The notes below the pieces were generated by a model. That model did no database searches and was not told where the DNA came from. It saw only the letters and a program-made list of their open reading frames with translations. From positions 1 through 64,000 of the forward strand of contig QZLH01000144.1 in the NCBI GenBank assembly GCA_003833135.1: DNA of 64,000 nt, written 5' to 3'. Position 1 is the stretch's first letter. Each line of letters begins with the position of its first letter. The translations under genes and the position numbers were made by a program. Of the stretch, positions 50,329 through 62,106 are shown one piece after another. The stretch is from Oehlia diaphana (taxonomy: Eukaryota > Glomeromycota > Glomeromycetes > Glomerales > Glomeraceae).

Positions 50329-53300
50329 ATGGAGGTAATACCCTCCTCGTCTCGTTTGTTACTCTGGTTTATAACTTCATTATTTGCTCTACTATTGTCT
50401 AGAGGTGAGAAGCTTTTTGTCCAGACTTTAATATTTTCTTTTTGAAGCAAAATTCGTTAACTCACTATATTCACATCTTAATCATTAAATTTAGCACATA
50501 GTGTGGTTCAGGAGCCCTTGACTTATTTGGAGTTCGTCACTAATCCTTCCATGGAAATACTCCCTAGGGATCGCTTTGAAAAAACATCAATAATTCGTAG
50601 AGATATATTCGATGATAGTTCATTGAGACACGATGATTCATTGCGAATTCAGTTTATTGCATTCAATCGTACGTTTAGCATTCACCTCGAGCCTAATTTA
50701 GATTTATTTCACCCAGAAGCAACAATTATTATCCATCATTCTAATAATACTAAAACAACAACGAGACTAAGACCCGAAGACCACAGACTTTATAAGGGAG
50801 TCTTGCTGGACATAGACTCAACTGACACCAGACTAAGCGAAGACATGATTGGACTGAGAAGGAGGAGCTTATCAGAGGAACTATCTTATTCATCAGGAGT
50901 TCTCGGATGGGCAAGAATCCAAGTTCATGATGATGGAGGGTATGCTAAAGTTTATTTTTATGAGAAATAGCTCAGAAGGATAGCACGATGAAATTATTTC
51001 ATATAAGTATGATAATTCATAAGCCACAATTAATAAGCCACATAAAACAATTGATAGTCTTTTACATTGATAACTTGCCTTTATTGTTGATTTTTTTTCC
51101 TTTCTTTTTCTCCCTCTTTTTTGATATTTAGTGAATATTTATTAACTATGTATATTTTTTTTTATTCTTACTATTATTTAGTGTAACTCAGTATAGGTAA
51201 GATGAAATTTCTGCTACGCATTAACTTAAAATAAATTCTAATTTTTTATTTTATTTTGTAAAATGTAGCAAAAATAATAGACATCCTCTTTTTGAGGGAA
51301 CGTTTAGTTTAAATAATGAATTGTATAGTATAAAATCAACCGAAAATTTTAAGATAACTCAATTTAAAGATGATCCAGAAATACCCAATCCATCTGCACG
51401 TCATCCTGTTCATCGATCAGCTACTATGGTCATTTATCGTGACTCGGACATTAAAAATACTAAAAGGTCGTTGCAGGACGAAAGTCTTGTAGGGTCTTGT
51501 GCAATGGATGATATTGTTAGCGTTGAAAATAGACGTCGCGATCGGATGATTGGATCTAATGATTGGAAATCCGGCCAATTAAAACCATGGTGGAATACCT
51601 TTTCAATTGGAGATCATACATTGACGAAAAGAGACCTTACCGGTTGTCCTACTGGTAGAAAAATTGCTTACATGGCATGTATAATTTAATTATATAATTC
51701 TAATTTGATCGTGTTCTCATCGGAAATATAATCTTTGATTTATTTATAGGGAGCGGCTGCTGATTGTACATATGGTTAGTAAAAGTTTTTGCATTTATAT
51801 GTACGTAATCATCGTTTTATAATTTTAATATTAGCGAAGTTACTAAATAAAAACTAATAAAATTACAGTCACTAATTATAACTCCCCTGATGCTGCTCGA
51901 AAACAAATTCTTCAGGATTGGGGCACTGCCTCAGCCGTTTATGAAAAAACTTTTAATGTGACTCTCGGTCTTATTAAAATGGAGATCCTAAACCAAAATT
52001 GCCCCAAAACTCCCGATTCTACATATCCATTTAATCGACCATGTGAAGATAGTTATACTATAAACGATCGTCTTAACGACTTTAGCAAATGGAGGGGTAA
52101 TACTCGTAAGTAACAAAATTTATGTCTTTTTAAGATATATTTGTATATATTTTTAAAGTATCTATTATTATTAAAAGCTGATGATGGTGCGAGTTTATGG
52201 CATCTCATGTCCAAATGCAAGTAAGTTAAATTAATATTTTTTATTAAAATAAATTAATATTTTAATGGTTTAACTAATACGTTTTATAAATCTTAGTACT
52301 GGTACTAAAGTCGGTGTTGCATGGTTGGGACAATTATGTCAAACGAAAGCAACTCAACAAGGTAAAGTAGTAATAATGATAATAATTTCATTAAATTAGC
52401 TGATTTTAATATTGATTCTATATTGTGTTATCTTTACAGATCAAGGTCAGTTAGGACAGGCAACTGTATCTGGTACTGGTATTTCTACTATTGTCAAAGA
52501 TGAATGGAAGGTTGTTGCACATGAAGTTGGACATGGATTTGGTAATTATAAGTTATTGCTTTAGAAATGTCAATTTGTTTTTATATTTAAATCATTGAAA
52601 AAATTATTGTTGATTTAACTTAGGTGCTATTCATGACTGTCTTAATGAAAATTGTCCTTGCAATAATTGTGGCTGTTGTCCATTGAGTAATACAGTTTGT
52701 AGTGCTAATAATCAATATCTAATGAATCCAACAAGTAACGTGGTTACTGATCAATTCAGGTATTTTGATTATGATTAATCAAATATTATTAAGATTTTTA
52801 TAATAACTCATAGATAACTTTGATTTTCGACATAGTCCATGTTCAATTACTGATATATGCCAAGCTCTTCCAAATATTGGTGGTTGTCTTGAAGGTTTGT
52901 GACTCAATTAACATGTACATATTTTATTACATAAAATTTCTGAAACTAGTTTGAATATTAATATATAGATCCCGGCACCAAGTCCATCCTTAGTCAATCT
53001 ATGTGTGGCAACGGATTGAAAGAAGACAATGAAGAATGCGATTGTATGTTGTAGCTTTAGATTATTATGACGTATATCTAAATTATGATTAAAAAAGTTA
53101 CAGTACTCATTAGATTTTTAATTTTAAAATATATGTATAGGTGGTACTAGTACCGATTGCGCCAATGACCCCTGTTGCGACGGTGCAACATGTAAGTTGA
53201 AGAGTAATGCAGTTTGCGAGTAAGTAAAATAATTTTCATATATCTAATATATGTAATTTGATTTAGTCAATCTATTAATATGATTGTATTGTTCTATTAG

Positions 53301-54529
53301 TGACAAGAACGATATGTGTTGTAGAAATTGTCAATATAAACCTGCTAATGAGATTTGCCGGCCTGCCGGTTCGAATTGTGACATTTCTGAAGTTTGTAAT
53401 GGAACATCTGGCGTTTGTCCACCTGATAAGCATATTGAAGATGGAACCACCTGTGCACCTAATCTTGCATGCGCCGGAGGTCAATGTACATCCAGAGATA
53501 ATCAATGCCTTTTACGTGGTAGTCGAATGGGTATTACGAAAGCTTGCTCAGCTTTATCCGATACATCTTGCACTATAAGTTGCGCTAATCCGAATGATAC
53601 AAATTCATGTCTTCAAATGAGCGGGTATTTCGTGGATGGTACTCCGTGTGGGTTTGGAGGAAAATGTAACAAAGGACAATGTGACAGTGGGTCTATAGGT
53701 AAGTGTATTTATTATATAGTGACCACAGCACGAAAGATTTCACGATTATTTTAATAATATATCGCTCTTTCAATATAACTAGGTAATACTCTTTCAAGCT
53801 GGTTTAATCAAAATAAAAAAATTGCAATTCCAATTGTGGCAATATTAGGATCACTTTTGTTATGTTGGTATGTAAATAGAATATCTTATGAATCACTATT
53901 CATACCATTCATATATATTATTAAACTACTTACATAATTAATAACTTTCTATTTGTAGTTTAATACAGTGCGCATATCGCTGCTGTAAAAGGCGACGACC
54001 TCAAACGTCAAAACTACGTGTTCCTTCTCTACCTCCAGATGATAGATATTTAAGGTCAAATAATTATAGTAATTATAATAATAATAATAATTGCGGTAAT
54101 AGTTACAATGGTAGTAATTGGGTTGATCCAACACCATATAACGGTTATGAGGGAAGATCCGCACCACCTATGCCAACACCAACACCAGCACATCAACAGC
54201 AACGTTCACGTTCTCCAGATTATACATATGCTGGAACAGGTCTAATACACCCACTACCGTTACAATCATCTCAAAAACCAACTGTATTTGACAGATCTCA
54301 AGTATCTCCTGTGTCTCCTGTGTCTCCACGTTCAATGAATTTAAGATCACCAAGTTCGCCTAGCTCACCAAATTCAAATTCATCACGAAATCAATTTGTG
54401 GATGAAACTCTATATAATGGACAAATGACTTATAATTATCCGATTTCGGATGAAACTCTATATAATGGACAAAGGACTTATAATTATCCAACGAACAATG
54501 ATCGTCAATATCCATATAGACGTCAATAG
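50329..54529 (+). CDS. ADAM-type transmembrane metalloprotease with disintegrin domain
   Basis: About 16 exons. The start ATG is at 50329. The first exon is a signal peptide (LLLWFITSLFALLLS). A propeptide-like region contains FNRTFSIHLEPNLDLFHPEA. The catalytic domain carries the metzincin zinc site HEVGHGFGAIHDC; its first His codon is at 52520-52522, and an intron splits the motif after GFG. A disintegrin/Cys-rich region follows (CGNGLKEDNEECDCG, DPCCDGATCKLK, CRPAGSNCDISEVCNG, CAPNLACAGGQC). Then a membrane helix (IAIPIVAILGSLLLCCLIQC) and a Pro/Ser/Tyr-rich cytoplasmic tail with a tandem DETLYNG repeat near 54402-54490. Fungal ADAMs such as S. pombe Mde10 act in spore-wall development. 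A role in spore or wall maturation is inference. Confidence 0.93.
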
Positions 54530-54962
54530 CTAATATAAGAACTTAATTAACAAATATAATAGAAATTCCTTATCCCCCCTTTTTCAATCATTGTATTTGT
54601 ACAGTATATTCCCGGTTTCACATATTACGATATTACATGTAGAAGAATTTTTTTTTCTCGCATTATATATATTCCTTTTTCAATTTAATTATTACTTAAT
54701 TACTTGGGTATCGGAGTACAACCAATATTTTTATTTTTTAAAAAAAATATTTTCAAAATTAATTTATAAAAGCTCGTCTTTTATCTATTATTATAATTAT
54801 AATTATGTAATTTAACAAAAAAATGCAAATGTTTAAGAGAATAGACTGAAATTTTAAAAATGATTGGTTAATAAAATTAGATCATATGAATGATCGACAG
54901 ATTAAATACGTTTTCAATAATGCTTCCAAAAGAGCATCAAGGATATATGTGAATTATACTTG
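54530..54962. other. Intergenic
   Basis: AT-rich sequence after the metalloprotease gene, with no gene. Confidence 0.55.
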
Positions 54963-55108
54963 TAGCCGAAACCCCCTTAGTTTCGGCCAAGGTTTCGGCT
55001 TTAGGTTTCGGCCAGTTTCGGTTTACAAAACTACTTTCCGAAATCCGAAACCTTGGCCGAAATCCGAAACTTAAGTCCGAAACCTTTTATTAGGCCGAAA
55101 CCTTAAAA
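54963..55108. repeat. Palindromic GGTTTCGG-rich element
   Basis: Within about 145 bp the unit TTTCGGCC or its complement GGCCGAAA recurs many times in both orientations (GTTTCGGCCAAGGTTTCGG on one side, CCGAAACCTTGGCCGAAA on the other). The stretch can fold into a long hairpin and is far less AT-rich than its surroundings. It is probably a non-autonomous element or its remnant. Confidence 0.75.
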
Positions 55109-55441
55109 TGGAAATCAGAATGTGAATCGATATATGATGATTACAAAACTTTATTTTCACGTCTATAGTAAATCGCCAATCTTGTGGAGAAATACTTGGT
55201 ATTTCGGCAATAATTAGTCTATCAAGAAGAACGTATTTTTGATCATTGATGTTTAACAGATGAATCAAAGGAACTTATCAAGAATAACAACATAGATATT
55301 TCTCCACCAATACAACATTCGCCTTTATTTAATTATATTGAGTACTGCCAGTATATATATTTTCAACAAATACGATGCATGTCGCATGCAACTTTTACAA
55401 AAAGAATTCATTACAGCAAAATTCAAAATATGCAAAACACT

Positions 55442-55592
55442 CAGCAATTTTGCTGCCGGGAACTTGCCGTGGCGCCAAAAATAAAACACGTGACAGTCAT
55501 GATACGTCGTGAAAATTATATATACATAATATACCGAATAAAATATACCGCCAACCCGCGAACCCGGCAAGTTCCCGGCAGCAAAATTGCTG
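55442..55592. mobile_element. Short MITE with perfect 28-bp terminal inverted repeats, 151 bp
   Basis: The left arm 55442-55469 (CAGCAATTTTGCTGCCGGG then AACTTGCCG) is the exact reverse complement of the right arm 55565-55592. The interior is AT-rich with ACACGTGAC at about 55486. There is no coding capacity and no clear target duplication. Perfect arms suggest a recent insertion. Confidence 0.85.
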
Positions 55593-55773
55593 ACCAGATG
55601 TACAAGCTGGATTTACCCGTAACTAAAAGTTACAGTCACGTGATATTTTGATTGTATTACGAATATCAAATATATAGATAATCTTTTTTCTGCCAATTCA
55701 CATGGACATAAAAAAAAATCTTTTTTCTGCTAATATATTGACTCCTTAATACTCTCTTTTCTTTATTTTAATA

Positions 55774-56205
55774 ATGGAAGAAATATACACTTGTAGCCGT
55801 TGTTCCCAAAGCAAAGCAGCAAAATTTTTTCTTATAGTAAAAAAGGAGAAGAGTTAAAGTATGTTCTCACTGTCGCGAACAAATATCTAACAATAAAAAG
55901 AAAAATATCACTTGATGAGTTAAAGCAAATCATTACTAAATAGATACGTGTTAATGATCATAACTGTTTTTTTCACAAAAGAATAAAACGTGTAGCATTT
56001 TCAAACTCAAATGGCAAAAGATTTTATTGATTTTATAATTATAATATTGCTAATTTTTTTCATTTTTTTTTATTTATAAAGCTTTACGTGATTACAAATG
56101 ATTTAGTTTTCAATAATGGCAGCATACAAAATAATGAAGAAATAAAAGATGGTGAATTAATTTTTGCTGAACTGGAAACTTGTTTAGATGAAGCTAAAAA
56201 ATAGT
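55774..56205 (+). pseudogene. Relic of a small Cys-x2-Cys zinc-ribbon protein
   Basis: An ATG at 55774 opens MEEIYTCSRCSQSKAAKFF. After a break the sequence continues VCSHCREQISNNKK, giving a CxxC ... CxxC pair spaced as in small zinc ribbons. A further coding-like piece at 56106-56205 contains DGELIFAELETCLDEAKK. Stops and a frame change separate the parts. I recall similar CSRC/CxHCR openings in predicted proteins of arbuscular mycorrhizal fungi, but the family has no known function to me. Confidence 0.45.
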
Positions 56206-57146
56206 TATAGAACAACACCAAGCAAAAAATTAACGCTAGGCCAATTAAGTAGTTAAAAATTTTTCAGGAATGAAAGACGATATTAAATTATATTCAAGAA
56301 TAATAACTTTACATGCACTTGTAAGGATCATAACGAGAATACATTGTTCTTAAGAGTAGCTTCTTTATTAATATGTACACGTTTAATAAAGCCTATTTAG
56401 TAATAATAGTATCTAATTATATATTTTATTAATTATTTTAAAGTTGTAGCATTATAAAAATATAAAAAATACTGAATAAACTTAATACCGTTAATACCGT
56501 TATTTGTCATCGTGATTGGTAAGTTGACGTAATCCGCAATTATGGATATTATGCGAAATTTTATGTTTATCAAATTTGATACTATTATTCTCATAGTTCT
56601 TCTTTTCATTAGATTCACTATTGAGAAATGTATCTCCTTTTCAATTAAATCATCTTTATATTCATATTCATCAAAAATACAAAATTTTGTGACTTTTGTG
56701 ATATATTATGAAATGCGATCAATCATCGTCCTCTGGTCCCCTGCTGGTATACACTGCGGCAATAATTTCAAGAGGAAATTGTTACCATGAGCAGAATTTG
56801 GAATTCACTTCACGAATCTGGAGGAATGAACATATATGTGGAGACTAATAAATTATATTATATATTCCGTTCGGACACTTCAAAACATACCATTACAAAT
56901 ATGCAGTATAAAATCATAAAAAAATACTATACTACAGAAGTTGTTATATTATTATTCATTATTTTATTTGAATTGCATTTGCACTACTATATATAATTAC
57001 ATTTTCATACTATAATAACAAAGCATACATTATACGCAATGCAGTTTTTTAAAAAATATACACATTGAATATTTATACCAAGATTTCTCTCCCATCTTTT
57101 CTCCTCTTTCCATATTTTCCCAGTAATCCCATTAATCAGTAATAAA
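56206..57146. other. Intergenic, nothing supported
   Basis: Frames at 56542-56790 and 56787-56996 have no recognisable features and skewed composition, and are treated as chance. Confidence 0.5.
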
Positions 57147-60100
57147 TCACGATTCATGGCACATCTCCCATTTATCAATCAAAGACTGACCCTCTTCCTG
57201 ATTAAATATAATAGGTAAAGAAGATCTTGTTGCATTTACCCTATCCAATTCTTTATCACCAAAGGTGCTCCAATATTTATCTAATGGCCAAGGACGTGTA
57301 TAAAGTACTTTAGATAGTCGTTTATTAATTTCATCATCAAATTTAAACGCTTCTACGCCTCGAATATACATAATTGTTGCTTTTCTCCAGATTCTCTTGA
57401 TCGTGTTTGTTTATAATCTATGCTTTTCAGTCCTGATGTTGCTTCTTCTGTGGTTTCTCCCTGATGAAAATCAGCATAGATACCTAGAATCTTATAATCA
57501 TCGTGACCACGTTCACCAAAATCAGATGCTGGATTTATTGATGAGAAATTGTCTTCTGTTTTATAGGTTGATTTTTTTGCATTCTTGTTTTGAATTGAAA
57601 TGACGCCATAACCAGAAGAGTATTTAAAGGGAATGATATGATCGATAGTTTCGTACCCAAATGGCATCTTGATGGCAGCATGGCGGTGATAAGCTTCTTT
57701 GATAAGATCCTTCGTTAGGAATTTATTCCCGTTATATTTATTCGCATAATCCATTCTAGTAGTTAGCAAAGTTATCCAATGATTAAACCCAACTTCTGCA
57801 TCTTGTATTCCCAATTTGTCAAGAAGCACATCATAGTCATTCATTTTTTTAAAAAAAAATTTTAAGGGAACTTTCTCCAAATATGTAACTAATGATCCAA
57901 ACATTCTTTTCGCAACATCTGCATATCTCATCGAAAATAGGGTGCGATTGACAAGCTCTCCTCTTTCTCCCACTTCTACTACCCCACGACTGAGCAGTTC
58001 CACCAATGTGTCCAAGCAGTTTTCCCAACCAACATATTCAATGATTCCTTTTAGAGCTCCAGATGCAAGGATAGCATCAGAAGGATATGTGCAAAGAATG
58101 CTTGTACGATCAGGTGAAATCCCTATATCAGTAGCCATATGGGATGCTAACAGAATGTCTACTTCTGCAATTCGAGGAGAAACTTCAAAAGCCATGGTGC
58201 AAGAGATACATGCAAGTTAGCAATATAATCATCCTTCTTATTGCTAAAATCGCGGATCTTGGACGAAGCTAGTTGAATAAGTTCATCGACTTCATCTCCG
58301 GCTTTAGCAAGAGAACCCCAAAGGGGAGTTCCTAGATATGCAGCCCTTTTAAGATCGTAATCTTCACCAATTTTTTCAGCAAGTGATGCTAACACGTCCG
58401 TGGTACTGACATCTAAATACGCAGGAAATATTTGGAGATCTATTTTTCTGCAGAGACGGTATCTTTTATCGTTGGAGGAAGGAAATTGCCAATCTTCCCA
58501 TTTGTGCTGAGAAGAACATTAAAGAATTCTTTCCATGAAATATCCCGAATTTGTCGTCTCCATTGAACAAAGTAGGATTCACCACTAGTTCTATGCGTAA
58601 TTAATTCATGTGCCTCGTCAATACAACAAACTACAGAGATAGCTATTTTGGGGTCGGGAAATAATTCCTTAACAAATTTTTTGCTATTGTATTTTGGTAA
58701 GTCATATTTCACTAACGATTCCAAAACTACATTCCAGAATTTCTCACATTCGTTACCACCTCTAATTTGAATATTCCAAAACTGTTCTGCGTCCTATCCT
58801 TTGTTTCTAATTCCTTCGATTGCGGCACACAAAAGAAGTTGAATTTATTATCCCGAATTGTATCCAGAACTTGTTCAACACAAGGTGTTGATTTGGGGTA
58901 TCCAGAATTATCCTCACTACGTTTACAGATGTACAAGACATAGATCCCCTTGGTTCTCAATTCCGCCACAAGACGCGTTTTTCCGGAACCGGAGCTTTGT
59001 ATGATTGCTAAATAAGGGGCGTATCTTTTATCTGACAACCAAATTTCATGAAAATATTTTAGCCGATCGTGAAATTTTCCATAGCAGAGCCTTGGTATTC
59101 AGTTTGGAATGCTTCTTCAATTCTTTTCGATTGAATATTATCTGTAAAAAAATAACAATATATACAGTATAATGAGTAATGATTTATAAACGCCAAACAC
59201 TAACACTTTGTACTATGCATTCTTACTCTTTTTTTTATCTTCACTTCCACTTGATGTGCTCTCGTCATCTAATGATAGCAAGTAAATAAAATGTCAGAAT
59301 TGTATTTAATATTCGAATCCAACCATGGTATACATACCATATTCTTTTACAATAACCTCTAATTTCATATTATACAGATAATTAATAGGAATATCGGGTT
59401 TCAAGGTTTCCGTTTCATTTACTTTGCGAAGGGAGATCAACTCATCGGAATATTTGCTGAGGATTTGAAACTTTTCTACGATTAAACTTTTAAAATCATT
59501 TAGATAAAGAATATTAGCTGCTTCCAACTTTTCTTGTGTAAAGGAACGTTCTTCAAAATGATCATATAACCTCTAATTTCATATTATATAGATAATTAAT
59601 ATGAGTATCGGGTTTCAAGATTTCCGTTTCATTTACTTTGCGAAAGGAGATCAACCCATGGGAATAATTGCTGAGGGGTTGAAACTTTTCTACGATTAAA
59701 CTTTTAAGATCATCTAGATAACGAATTCTAGCTTTTTCCAACTTTTCTTGTGTAAAGGAAATTTCTTCATAATTAACCCATATTCTATTATCTTTTTTAG
59801 TTAGATAGAATGTGAGTAAAAGAGTATTAAGACATTTCTTATAAAAAAATTCGTATATGGGCCAAACAATTAACTACCTTCTTCGAGCTTCAACATTTTG
59901 TTTGGAAAGTCTAAAAAGAAGAATGTGCCAAAAAAAGTCAATAGACAATTTAAATAAGTAAGAAGTAACGAAAAGATGGGACTACGAAGATATGAAAAAG
60001 AATCGCGGAAGCACATTTTGTTCGATTTGGAGGCACTTGCCAGCAGCGAAGTCGTAGGACATGACGATGATGTGGATATTTTCCATGTTTCGGATCTTAA

Positions 60101-60402
60101 AATTTTGATCATAAAGTTCATCTTTAAAATAATTTTCAAACCGTTTTTGAGGTTCCATTTCTATTCCAAGTTTGGCAATGTTATCAATAGAAATATCTTT
60201 TTTATCAATAGGGCCATTAACTTTCCACATGTCGCAATTTTCAATTTGAATATTTGCTTGACAAGGTTCTTGAAAAGTGCAACCCTGTGTAGGCTTTTTG
60301 ATCAGATAGCATTATGTACTTTTTTTCATCAGGGTCTTTGAAAATAGAAACTGATTCTAGATTTCTTTTGTTTACATGAAAGCAATTAAACGACCGATCC
60401 AT
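57147..60402 (-). pseudogene. Crinkler-family locus with P-loop NTPase, multiply frameshifted
   Basis: Read on the minus strand from the ATG at 60402. A header piece near 60230-60020 resembles the CRN N-terminal domain (MWKVNGPIDKKD, QKRFENYFKDE, NIHIIV). After a linker with an internal duplication comes the NTPase: Walker A in SSGSGKTRL near 59000, a Walker B-like CCIDEAHELI near 58615, GTPLWGSLAKAGDEV near 58310, then SPRIAEVDILLASHM near 58160 and a C-terminal region ending near 57147 with RPWPLDKYW. At least five frame breaks are visible (near 60245, 59075, 58740, 58430 and 58195), plus one near 57370. Neighbouring housekeeping genes are intact, so true decay is more likely than sequencing error. 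The family identity is well supported. It has a different C-terminus from the CRN at 341-3397. Confidence 0.72.
59352..59775. repeat. Tandem duplication of a 214-bp segment inside the Crinkler relic
   Basis: 59352-59565 and 59566-59775 align at high identity (ATAACCTCTAATTTCATATT, then CGGGTTTCAAG, TTACTTTGCGAA, CTTTTCTTGTGTAAAGGAA in both). The unit encodes the helical linker after the header (VEKFQILSKYSDELISL, LRKVNETETLKPD). One copy has point changes that break the frame. Confidence 0.85.
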
Positions 60403-60484
60403 TAGGTGATATTGCTAAAATACGATAAAAAGAGTAAGTTTGAAGAAAGAAGTTTTTTTGAATCATTTTATCAGTTTATAAAGG

Positions 60485-60596
60485 GCGTACGGTGAATATT
60501 AACGTACAAACTGGCTCGAGTTTAGGAGTTATGCACTTGCACGTGATAGCGTTAACGTTAATTCTGGCCAGTTTGTACTTTAATATCACCGTACAC
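60485..60596. mobile_element. MITE-like element with about 30-bp inverted repeats, 112 bp
   Basis: The left arm GCGTACGGTGAATATTAACG plus TACAAACTGGC (60485-60515) pairs with the inverted right arm at 60567-60596 with few mismatches. The centre contains GCACGTGATAG and AACGTTAA palindromes. Confidence 0.75.
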
Positions 60597-60599
60597 GGA

Positions 60600-60691
60600 A
60601 ACAAATTTTCCACCCCCACGTGATTTTGTAAAATTCATCACCAGCATCACACCCCACCGCGTTTTCACTGTTTATATTTATCTGAGGGACC
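60600..60691. mobile_element. Partial CCCCAGTA-family MITE copy
   Basis: It carries TTTTCCACCCCCACGTGATT, the interior CATCACACCCCACCGCG and TTTTCACTGTTTATATTTAT, then CTGAGGGAC, matching 34046-34124 closely. Both outer ends are missing. It directly abuts the element at 60485-60596. Confidence 0.75.
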
Positions 60692-62106
60692 GATAACCAC
60701 GGAAGAGACTATCATATGATTTTGATAGAAAAGGACTTATACGTAACGAGAATACTAAAGTGGGTTAACGAGCCGTCTACCAATTTGATAATAGTAATTC
60801 GTCCCATATTACCACCAGCAAATCTACCGAAGTACTTGTGAAATTTTTATTAGTAATGTATGATCAAAATAAAAATTGGGTAGCATCAAAGAATGGTAAA
60901 AGCGACATATCATTTGTTGTTTGCATTCCAAATGATTTCGTTCACTATGTACTAATTTCTGGAACGCTAAGTGTATATTTGATTGTACAAAAATAATAAA
61001 TACAATTTTCGGAATCAAAACATAGTTATTAAATAATCAACTATTTCATCGAAGAATTTTCTTTATCGTTAGTTATAGAATTTTCGGAAACAATATATTA
61101 CAATATATTCCTGTTCTGGAGTGCATATAATACAAGATGTAGAATTGTAATTATAGTGGGCTAAGTTTTCCGATTGATCATGGTTGATGAATGCGATGAT
61201 ATAATTCCTTTGTCTGAATATTCGTAAGAATAATCCTAACTTCATATTGAATGCTGAAGATCTGATCCGTATATTAATCGTTCGATTTACATTTTTGTCA
61301 TCATGAAATACTATACTATCGTTAACGTGTGAAATAATTTGTATATATTGGAATCTTCGTATAAAAAAGAAACTTGAAAGAAACCATATCTACGATTGTG
61401 ATGGGTTACCCGAATAGGTGTTAGATTATATTTGCCAAATTCTCATCGCCAAGGAGAGAGAGAAATAAAAGGGTAAGGCCATCAGGCGCCTTGCGGAAAA
61501 TTCAGATACTGTAGATAACGGGGATCTTTGTATTTATGTTGAGCGTTGGTCTAAATTGCATTTATTATCATCTGTATGCTCAAACAAACGTCTTCGTATT
61601 AATAAAGATATTTTAATTTCAGTGTAAGGGCAGGGAAAAAATACTTTTATCGAAAAATGCTTTATTTAAAAGCTAAATTAAATTCTAAAGAGAATGAATC
61701 TATTTACTAGTGTTTTGTAAGTACATGGCAATTATTTCTTTGGAATTGATTCATCAACCGATACCTGTAATAAAATAGGTAGTTATTGTTAATTTCGAGA
61801 TCACACGAATTATTATTACTAAAGAACATCACTTTTATTTCCTTCACTCCAATTTCATCCTTCTTTACCTGAAATTTGAAGTTGCCAACGCCTCAGTTAA
61901 ATCGACAATTTTCTTTGCTAGTCCCAGATCTAAAGCACTTTAGTAGATTCAGCATCGCCAAAAATTTGGAGGACTTCCCGACTACTAGTTTTTTCGTCTA
62001 TTATTTAACTACAGAAAGAGGAAGAGAGGTTTTTCTCTTATATAATGAATAAGTAAAATTTAATATCAAAAATTTATAATTTTTATTAACAATTTTTACT
62101 CTTTAT
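60692..62106. other. Mostly empty; one exon-like fragment
   Basis: The only coding-like stretch is about 61471-61628 on the plus strand: about 50 open codons with AIRRLAENSDTVDNGDLC and VERWSKLHLL, less AT-rich than its surroundings. It has no start or partner exons that I can find and may be a relic of a longer gene. Confidence 0.35.

Noticed and set aside
56542..56996. Two plus-strand frames of about 70-80 codons
   Set aside because: Low-complexity translations, no splice logic and no recognisable family.
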